Part shown: positions 44,563-53,368 of the stretch, one piece after another
Position numbering within the stretch: position 1 is the stretch's first letter
Layout: every line of letters starts with the position of its first letter
Assembly: GCA_036852015.1 (NCBI GenBank)
Contig: JAANDG010000554.1
Location: forward strand, 33,514 to 97,513
DNA: 64,000 nucleotides
DNA from: Pelodera strongyloides
Lineage: Eukaryota > Nematoda > Chromadorea > Rhabditida > Rhabditidae
Direction: 5' to 3'
The notes under the pieces: model-generated
What the model saw: the letters and a program-made list of their open reading frames with translations, nothing else
Databases searched by the model: none
Told to the model about the DNA's origin: nothing
Position numbers and translations under genes: made by a program

Positions 44563-45089
44563 TATATGGGTAACACTTTATTTGAAGATAATAGTTTAGG
44601 TAACGGGCAATTTCTCTTTGACTACCTGGAATAAGACTTGTGAATCGTAGAAAAAGAGCAGATGCGAAAATGCTACGAAAAATTTTAGCTGGGAAATGTG
44701 GTGCGAGCTTGCAGAGAATGTTCAAGTTCAGACCCTTTGCTTACTCTTCCCGTAGGGGCAGGAGTAGGATCGTTATTCCCAGAGCAACTAAAATGGTTCG
44801 TAGGCATTCATTTGTACATAGAACTTCTATTATGATTGAGGAAACTCCGCACTTAGCTTCATAGATTTCTGTATAATGTGTCACTTTATTTATTCTTCAT
44901 TTTTGTATTTGTGCTACTGTTGACTGTTGCTTTACTCGACAAAACTGTACGTTGCATATATTTTTCTCATGAATTGTATGTGTGCGTAATAAATTATTAT
45001 TATATTATTATTATTATATGGGTAACACTTTATTTGAAGATAATAGTTTAGGTAACGGGCAATTTCTCTTTGACTACCTGGAATAAGAC
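44563..45089. repeat. 75-bp direct repeats flanking the LINE (target site duplication)
   Basis: 44563-44637 and 45015-45089 are identical by eye (TATATGGGTAACACTTTATT ... GGAATAAGAC). The first copy starts 14 bases upstream of the copy A start codon, so the duplicated segment is its leader or promoter. Confidence 0.85.
44638..45014 (+). mobile_element. 5'-truncated LINE insertion with long target duplication
   Basis: The insert starts in an open frame (44640-44864, ending ...EETPHLAS) that looks like the basic C-terminal tail of a non-LTR reverse-transcriptase ORF. It continues with an untranslated region and ends in TTA/ATT repeats (44990-45018). It is bracketed by identical 75-bp direct repeats (44563-44637 and 45015-45089), the expected outcome of target-primed reverse transcription. 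It lies just upstream of the start codon of methyltransferase copy A, in the opposite orientation. Confidence 0.75.
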
Positions 45090-45764
45090 AATTTTGAAGT
45101 AAATTCTTGAAGTAAAGACTGCAAAGAAAAAAATATTGAAGTAAAAAAGAAATGAAAAATTGCAATATAAACTGTCGAATATCCGTAAAACACCTTGTGG
45201 AGGGTGAAAACACTGAGAAAATGTTATGAAAAACTTTCAAACAATCAAAAGATAAACATTGAAGACAATACAGTGAGGCCTAACGCTAGGCCTAAGCCTC
45301 AGCCTTTGCTTTAGCGATAGCCTTATTGTTCTGCTGAAGCTCAGCCAATCGACCCGTGTAGTTTCAAGTTGCTATGTTATAGAAGTAGGCTTTCACTTGG
45401 TGGATATGCCGCTAGTATGGACAAAACCTGTTAAGGAAACCTGTTGGTTTTGCTTGAAAACCGAGAAAGAGAAGGGTTGTTTACTTCTATTGAGAACGAA
45501 TGAATTTGCGAGTTGTATAAAATACTAGCACAGATTGAGGTCACTTTCCATTATTGTAAACTTTAGACTAGACTCCCAAAACGACATTTTCTATGGGGAA
45601 TCGTCGGAATAATATATTTGAGGATTGTTTGTCCTTTATTGCTTAAAATTGAAATTGAAAGTCGAAAGGAATAATTAATTTATAGAACACCAAGAAAAGT
45701 GAAAGATATGCATAAATCCATACAAATCCACGTTTGGATCATAACATATCTTGGGGAGATACTT

Positions 45765-45840
45765 GGGGGAGAGAGAGAGAAAGAGAGAGGGAGAGAGAGA
45801 GAGAGCAAGAGAGAGGGTAGAGAGAGAGGAGAGACAATGA
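45765..45840. repeat. GA microsatellite
   Basis: Interrupted GAGAGA/GGAGAGA tract. Confidence 0.85.
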
Positions 45841-46142
45841 GAGAGTCGAGCAATGGTCAAAGTGTCTATTTCCCCAGGCGCATGCAAATTCCCGTTCCCG
45901 AGCTCATAAAGGTAGTGTCGCCCACATTATTAGCCCTTTTATGTATATAGAACCGGGCATCGTTCATTCTCTCCTGTTTCATTTCAATAATCTTTTTTTT
46001 AAAGAAATATTAAAGATTAGTAATTAGCTCAATCAATTATTAATTAATTCGTTAACCTTATTGTTCTGCTATAGTAAATGCTACTGGAAACGACCATTTC
46101 ACACACGCAGTGATTGAATCATGCAAACTTGATATGATGTAA

Positions 46143-46320
46143 ACTTGTAGAATGTATTATTTATTTTCTTTATATAATAAGTGTTTACAGTAAATAATTA
46201 TCAATCCTAAATTGGCATTATATTTGTTGGCACTTCTCTACTCTCTCCGCCAAACCTATCCTCTCTACGCCCCACTAGGCCCCGCCCACAATTTAGCATG
46301 CGAACATTAGACTAAAAATT
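46143..46320. repeat. dispersed repeat, related to 56510-56665
   Basis: Shared order: AGAATGTATTATT, TATATAATAAGT, TTACAG, ATCAAT, ATTATATTTGTTG, then CACTTCTCT and an AACCTA/CCTATCC end. Identity is broken but collinear over about 150 bases. The family is unknown. Confidence 0.55.
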
Positions 46321-46600
46321 AACATATGAGCGCTCGCATGCAAAAATAAACGTGTGAATATTTTCAGTCAGTGTTTTTTTTTCCAGACACGTGTACCTTG
46401 CATACATCCGTCATATAATTCCTTATATACTTTCCATTTGTTTAGTATATTTTGTTATTATTTCGTGTTAGGTTAACTGTACGATCATGTAGACATGTAG
46501 ACACATATACGTGTTGTTTTCTCACTTAGATGTTCGTTTATTATCTTTAATTAAGTATTTAACTTCATTATTCATTTAGTTACATGTTTATATTTCAGGG

Positions 46601-47250
46601 ATGAAACGAAAAGTGATCGATTTTCAACGTTGTGACCGTGAGGACGAAAACTCCCCCCTCTCCGAGTTGGAAACAAAACCGCCGAAGTCGAAACATGGTA
46701 AGTTACAAATCCGCTCACTCTTTCAGCTCCATTGTTTACTTTCTATTCAGCTCTATCTTAGCTAAATAGAAAATAGAGCTGAATGCATAAACGTTAGAAA
46801 CAGTATGTTGCCATAATAGAAAGTGTGCATTACATGGATACCCGTATTTCGTAGCTGCACTCTGGATCTAAGTAAGCTTCATAATGGGGTATCCACGTAT
46901 GCTGAAAATTTACAGTATTTTGGAACTGGAACTACACGATAATATTTTTAATTTTTCACATTATATATGCAGGTTTCGTGAAGAAATACGTTAGTTTTGG
47001 CAAAATCACACCGAACTTTTGGGATACTTGGAAACCCCATGAGCCTTTTCTAAAAATTCATTCCAACTATGCGTTTCTTGCATTCCAACTTTTCAGGGAG
47101 TGTAGTTATGGCTGGTCTGCATTACAAGTCCTATTTCTCGATGTGCTTGTCGCTGTCGCTGCCCTCAACGCTGCGGATATTTCCTCTACTACAGTGATGT
47201 GTGAGGACGTCGTCGTACTTCAGCAAGGAGGACGACATCAAGAAGCATGA
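46601..47250 (+). CDS. doubtful two-exon ORF, unknown protein
   Basis: Exon 46601-46697 starts two bases after a good acceptor (TATTTCAG) and ends at GTAAGT in phase 1. A second exon opening at 46973 after TATATGCAG keeps the frame and runs to TGA at 47248-47250, giving 124 residues. The first part is basic and acidic (KRKVIDFQRCDREDENS), the second aromatic (SFGKITPNFWDTWKPHEPF). I recognise no family. A donor-like AAG|GTCAG at 47252 and a protein-like alternative frame (YFSKEDDIKKHE, 47215-47250) suggest further exons or a broken gene. It lies between the two methyltransferase genes on the opposite strand. Confidence 0.3.
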
Positions 47251-47854
47251 AGGTCAGTTGTAGTTTATTATCTGTAGTTGATATTGCCTAGCTATTTCAG
47301 TCCATTTTCGCGCTCGCATCTATAAGTTTGTCCCAAGCCGAAACCCAGATTTAAACATGATATTTCCCAGAAAGAGAATATGAAACTCTTTTTGCTCAGT
47401 TTCGCTTGCGCGGAGGTGGACGTAAATACAGGAAGAGTTTACTTACACTGAATTTGTAGTACAAACGCTCGGGTCTAATGTTTACATGATTAACGAGACA
47501 TGTTGTCGAAGGCAAAGGCTAACGGAAATTTCATATAGTGTCAAGCTCAAATAGACTATCTAACATTCGGTGGCCGTGTTTTTCGAATAATATTCGTATT
47601 TGCGGTGAGTATGGTATGCGGATGAGAGCGCTGATGAGCAGATGCACATTGTGAAAAATAGAAGAGTAAATTACAAAAAAGTACTGTTTGATGGTTTGCG
47701 GGTTTGCGCCGTAACGTCTATGTTCTACACATTATCCAGGACGGAGACAGCATAAAATCGAACAATTCAGACTGAAATAATAGTTTTGTTCTAGTGAAGA
47801 ATCGCCTGCTGAGCCTGAAACTTAAAATATTTACCCTGTAGGCATGTTTGACTA

Positions 47855-47856
47855 CT

Positions 47857-47911
<55 letters not shown>

Positions 47912-48370
47912 CGAGAGCGAGAGCGAGAGCGAAAGCGAGAGAGAGAGAGCCAAAGCGAGAGCGAGAGAGAGAGAGAGGGAGAGAGAATGAGGGGGAAAAT
48001 AAGAGGGAGAGAGAAAGATATTCTAATAGGATAGAGGAATAGGAACATGCTATGACGGAGAGAGGGAGACAGAGAAAGTAAAATGAGTTTAACAGTAATA
48101 AGTTATAACGCGGGAGAGAGATGCAATAGAGAGATGAGCAAAGAGTGCTTGATTGCTTGGAAAGGGTGAGACTGGTGAGAGATGAAGAGAGGGAGAGAAA
48201 GAAGGGAGACAGTAAATTGGAGCGAACGAGACAACGAGAAAGGGATACCTATGGGTTGCGTTGCGCATGTAGAAGGATGAGAGAAAAGCGATAGTAGGGT
48301 GAGTGATCACCAAAGTGAGATAGAAAATGAGGGAAGGATGTAGAGAGATGGAGCGAGAGAGAGTAGGTAG
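47855..48370. repeat. polypurine GA-rich tract
   Basis: Perfect (GA)n at 47860-47905, GAGAGC variants to 47970, then about 400 bases of purine-rich + strand. The arginine/glutamate and serine/leucine frames are artefacts. Confidence 0.9.
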
Positions 48371-48454
48371 AAGGAGATTTAGGGAGTACGTAGAGGGGCC
48401 ACGATGAGATAATAGTGGGAAGGGAAGAAAATGTGAACTTTTTCACGGGATATA

Positions 48455-49550
48455 CTTCGTCTTTGGTCTTGTTGTCCGACGTTGCGATAGGATAGTGGTA
48501 TGACAGGGAGAAAGTTTGATTTTGTTGAATTCATCTGCATCGGTCTTTGGTCTTGTTCGTCTTCAATAGAGTCAACCTGCAAAGGTTTCGATCCACTACC
48601 ACCTACCGTACCAACACTACAGTACGCTAAGGGAAGTGGACAGTCCTCCCACATCCACACCCACCCAAGACATTGGTTCGGGAGCACCCAATCCTGGTGA
48701 TTCCCCTTTCCAACTACCCGGAGGATGTTCTGCTATCTCCGGGTGCAATGTCAGGAAATGGTCCTCGTTTCGGTTCACTGGTGTCAATCTTGGTGACACT
48801 GGTTGCCAACCGAGAGGGGTTGACTGCCAGGCTGTATCGCTTGGTACCATCAGACTGACTCTGCTTTTGGTTTCAATATGCTTGGCAAAATCCAAGCCGC
48901 TCTTCTAGTACTCTGCATGTCCAGCTCAGTTTCGCGCATGCGTGGTCAGAAGTTATGCCGAAGGGAGGCGCCCGATTCGGAGGTATTATTTAAGTGCCAT
49001 CCGTTAGATCGGGATCTGAGATGCGTGTGGCTGTTGACACCCACTGGGGACTGCATGAGTAGTGCTTTTCCTGGACCATTCCCAGCCGACGGTGTGTTAG
49101 GAACTGCGCTGGACATGCAGAGTACTAGTAGGCGGTCTTGGGTTTTGCCTTGTGTATTGAAACCAAAAGCAGAGCCCGTCTGATGGTACCAAGTGGTACG
49201 GTCTGGTAGTCAACCTCTCTCGGTTGGCAACCAGTGTCACTGGGGTTGGCACTAGTGAATCGAAACTTGGGCCATTTCCCGGCATTGCACTCTGAGGTAG
49301 CTGAACATCCCCTGGGTAGTTGGAAAGGGGAGTCACCAGGCTTGGGTGTTCCCGAACCAATGTCCTGGGTGGATGTGGGTGTGTGAGGACTGTCCATCTC
49401 CCCTACCTTACTGTAGTGTTAGTATGGTAGGTAGTAGTAGGTCGAAACCTTTGTATGTAGGCTGTATTGAATATGAATAGGAACAACGGCCGATGTCGAT
49501 CAAAAATGCAACTTTTCCTATCTTACTATTGTCCCATCTACACGACGAAG
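48455..49550. mobile_element. 1.1-kb foldback element with long inverted arms
   Basis: The left arm (about 48455-48924) and right arm (49109-49550) are imperfect inverted repeats for over 400 bases: for example CTAGTACTCTGCATGTCCAG at 48905-48924 and its exact complement at 49109-49128, and CAAAGGTTTCGA near 48582 with TCGAAACCTTTG near 49442. The spacer is 184 bases. No transposase is seen. Outer boundaries merge into GA-rich tracts on both sides, so target duplications are not visible. Confidence 0.8.
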
Positions 49551-50040
49551 GCGAGGGAGAGAGAGAGAGAGAGTGAGTGAAAGGGGACCGAGAATGAGAG
49601 AAATGGATAGAGAAGGAGGCGTGAGGAGAAAGCAAGAGAGATGGGGGAGAGGGCGAGAGAATGAGAGGACGGGATAAAGGGGGATAGAGTGAGAGAGGAA
49701 GAGAGTGGGAGATGTGAACGGAGCAAGTGGGAAGAGAGTGAAATTAAGTGAGAGGGAAGATAGAGAACTAAAGAGAGACAGGGGAAGAGAGACAAGTAAA
49801 TAAAGAGGGGAGGAAGAGAGAAGAGGAGAGAGGGAAGAAGTAATGATTCGAGTTGAATGAGAGAGAAATAAAGAAAGAAGGGGAGCGACAGAGATAAACA
49901 TGGAGAGGCAGAGAAAGGAAAGGGAAATATTGGGAGGAGAGAGAAAGAGGAAGGAGTCAGATAGAGAGGAAAGAGAGAGGAAGGGATGTGCGAGAAATAC
50001 AGAAAGAGAGAGACACATATTTGAGGGAGCAAGGGATAGA
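49551..50040. repeat. polypurine GA-rich tract
   Basis: About 490 bases of almost pure purine on the + strand, mostly diverged GAGAGA/GGGAGA. The long serine/leucine-rich minus frames (166 and 199 codons) are products of this composition. Confidence 0.9.
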
Positions 50041-50835
50041 AGAGAGGAATAGGAACTCTCACTAATAAATGATAGTTAGGATCATTATTCAATGATGATA
50101 AGAGCAATAGAGAGGTAGCATTAAACATCGGAGACACTGCAGACCAGACCGTTTAACCAAAAATCTTCTATTACTTCACTGAACGAAGTTTTTTTACATT
50201 CCTTCCCTGACATACCCGACATCCGAAGTTTTCACCAAAAAATCTACGATTACCAAAAGTTGAATCGTTGAATGAACCGAATGGAGCAAATTTGTCGTTC
50301 TTATTCTGATGTTGTCTTGGAAATGTTACTGAACATGTGCAAGAGTAACTCTGATGAGTGTCAACAAGTCGACCTTGGAGGTTGGGTATGTCAGAGATGT
50401 TATGGGAGTTTCCGATCACCTGCGAAAGTTCTATCAAGGGATATCAATGTGAAGTATTGATTAGATATTGTATGTATTTGTACCTATGGTGCCAGGAAAG
50501 GCGCTAATGTTGGGGAAAAATACGATTTCTTATTTCATTATTTTTTTATACATTTTGTTTCATCGATTAAAGAGAATCAAGTTACTGTGTGCGTTTTTTG
50601 TTGCTTGTGTTGCTTTATGTGGTATGCCAAAATGGTATGTCAAATTATTCAATGTTGTTCTTATTTTGGGTGAAATTTTGCGTTTTATGGATTACTTCTT
50701 TATTAGTATGTACCATCTTGGATCTTGATTCTCAAAGTTATTTCTTTGTGTTGTTCATAACTTTGCTTTTTGTGATTGCCAAATGTTGATGAAATTTTCG
50801 TGAATTGTCTATGTGTAGGAGATGGCTTAACTATG

Positions 50836-51010
50836 ATAAAGCGGAATAACATCCGATTTTTGAAACATGTGTTGAATAAGCATTCCCGTACAAATGAAAA
50901 TAAGTGGACTAAAAATTGTGCAGTATCGCGCAGTTATTTCCACTCTTTCTGAAAATGAGCCGCCCAGTTGGCCCAGTATACATCTCAAACGGGCTGTTAT
51001 AACGCTTTAA
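50836..51010. repeat. MITE family A copy (CATCCG subfamily)
   Basis: Ends ATAAAGCGGAATAACATCCG and the inverted GGGCTGTTATAACGCTTTAA. The centre GCAGTATCGCGCAGTTATTT is shared with the copy at 61113-61285. Confidence 0.75.
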
Positions 51011-51874
51011 CGTCAGCGTAGATTATTTGTCCTAGCGTCGCTAAAATTGCATGCGTTTACATGTCTTACTGGTCGAGCTATGGTAAAGAAAACCATTCCG
51101 CAAGGATTTTTGACACACCCGGTGGAATAAAACTCACGCAGTGTTACTTGGTAACGTGCGCCACACTAGAATAGAACAATTTTAATAAGTTATTCGCGGT
51201 CTTCTTTATGTATACTAACCAAATAGCAAACAACATCTTGATCCTGAGCTGTGTTTATGATAGTCTGAATTCTAAGTGTAAGGTGCGAGGGACGAAATAA
51301 TTCGATTATGAAATAAGACTTGTAAATGATTTATTAGAAAAAAAATATACCCATTTTATTGAGTCTATGAATGTAATATGTTAGAAAAAAACTAGGCGAA
51401 GGTACAAGCTGTACGAAAGTTAAATTGAAAGACATGGAAAACACTTTTAGTGTATGATTCTGATACTCACTCTTGTCTACATTGAATGCTTGAACGAGTT
51501 AACAAATAGCTAACACGCGGTTAATTGACAATACTAAAGTAGTTGCTATTTAATGTGGGAAACAGATAGTTTGTGTAAGACCATTATTATAAGGCATATT
51601 AGTTATTTGTTTAGTTCGTTGGATACAACTTTTTAAAGCCTGTTCGAAAAGTAAATTAAACGTTATTACTTCTCACAATTTTATACTACTTTTCACTATT
51701 TAATTTCTGAAGCAATGGCCGTCGTACGTCGTACTGACGAGCCCCCACCATGATAAATTCCTCGTATACGAGAGGGGTCGAAACGGGGTCCCATATTCAT
51801 ATATGGGTCATACTTTTCTCTTGTCTTTCATTTCATGTCAAGTTTTGTATAGTTCTTTCCTTTATTCCTAAAAG
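51011..51874. other. 3' flank of methyltransferase copy B
   Basis: AT-rich, no coding exon or repeat recognised apart from AATAAA on the minus strand (51866-51861), nine bases beyond the copy B stop codon. Confidence 0.5.
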
Positions 51875-53327
51875 TTAGCACCAATTTGGCAAATATTTCT
51901 TTAAACATTCTGCACGTTTCCAATTAAAAAGAAAGAAACGGTGGTGCACGTGGGGGTACGGGATCCATAAGGGTATATACGGAGAGCGTGGGGAGAGGAG
52001 CGTGTTCACCTAAATGCTTTTATTGATTAATTGATTCATTATCAACGTGCTTATCGATTGGTAGTCCTTGTAGGACATCCCAAACCTATTGACCGGGACG
52101 GGCTTTTATCGGACTTTCGTGAGGCAAAAAGAGAAAAGCCAAATAAATGTGGTAATAACATTTACAAAAAGGACTCGAATACGAAAAATCCTACCACGCT
52201 ATCGAAATCACCATGATTCTTTCCGTAGAAATCAAGCGGACCATGGATTTCGACATTGATCTAAATATTGTCTGATACTGATTTTCTACACACGTGTCTT
52301 CTCTTTAGTACCTTTTGCAACTCGTGTGTTTGATATTAGTACTCTGACTTGGTGATAATTTTAACTCCGATAACTGGCGCTAGCTAAAAAAGGCTATCAG
52401 GTAGGGTATGTAATCATAATTGCACAGGAAAGAGGAAACCCCGATATGGCCCCGATTCTTCAAAAAACCCGATGTGGCCCCGATTCTTCCAACAAAACCC
52501 GATATGGCCCCGATTGTTTTTCGAAAAACCCCGATATGGTCCCGATCAAGACCGGATTTTTTGAGGGGTTTGATCGGGGCCATACCGGGGTTTATGATTT
52601 CCCATGTGATTGATTCATTGATTCATTCATTTATAAGAGTTTGTGTCCCACCTGACAAATGGTGTACGGTGCCATTTCCTCTGATAATAAAACAGGCATG
52701 AGGTCGTATTCGGCGCCCTCGATATCCATGAACAAGAAATCGATAAATGATAACCGAAACTAAAAAGTATCAATATTGAAGTTTCATACTGAAGTTGTTA
52801 GGTTGGCGTATCATTACTAACACTGGAGTAGTACTTCAAAATCAAATATGAGTTGTTAGTTTTTTGTTTGTTGTTGGAGCCTTGTCCTGTGTAACAAATA
52901 TACGCGCTTACGCATTTATGCTAATTTGCTCGAATTTAGCTCGATTTTTATTCTAATTTATGTTCCTTTGCATATGCTGCATGGGAATGTTGGCGTCCAC
53001 AATGCTTTTTAAACACCGGCCAGTATTTCGCTTTGAGTATCATTATAATCTGATCGAGGGTTTCTTTTACTAAATCTTACCTTGTCAAGTAGTTGTGGTA
53101 ACCTAACTGTCCGTATTTGCCTCCATACGTACTTCTTTCTTATCAAAACCGACGAATTTGTCACCGAATCTTTACTGGCGATTCCTACCTAGGAAATTGG
53201 GGCTTTAAAAATAAATGAAATAAATTCCCGATTTTCACGTTGTTTAAAGCGGTATAACACCCACCATGTGAATCGTTATCAATGCCGGCCGTCGGTGACG
53301 GCCTCTCTCTCTCTCTCGCTCTCGCGC

Positions 53328-53368
<41 letters not shown>

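Noticed and set aside
49518..50137. 166- and 199-codon minus-strand frames rich in S/L/F
   Set aside because: Produced by a GA/CT-rich tract that lacks stop codons in these frames.
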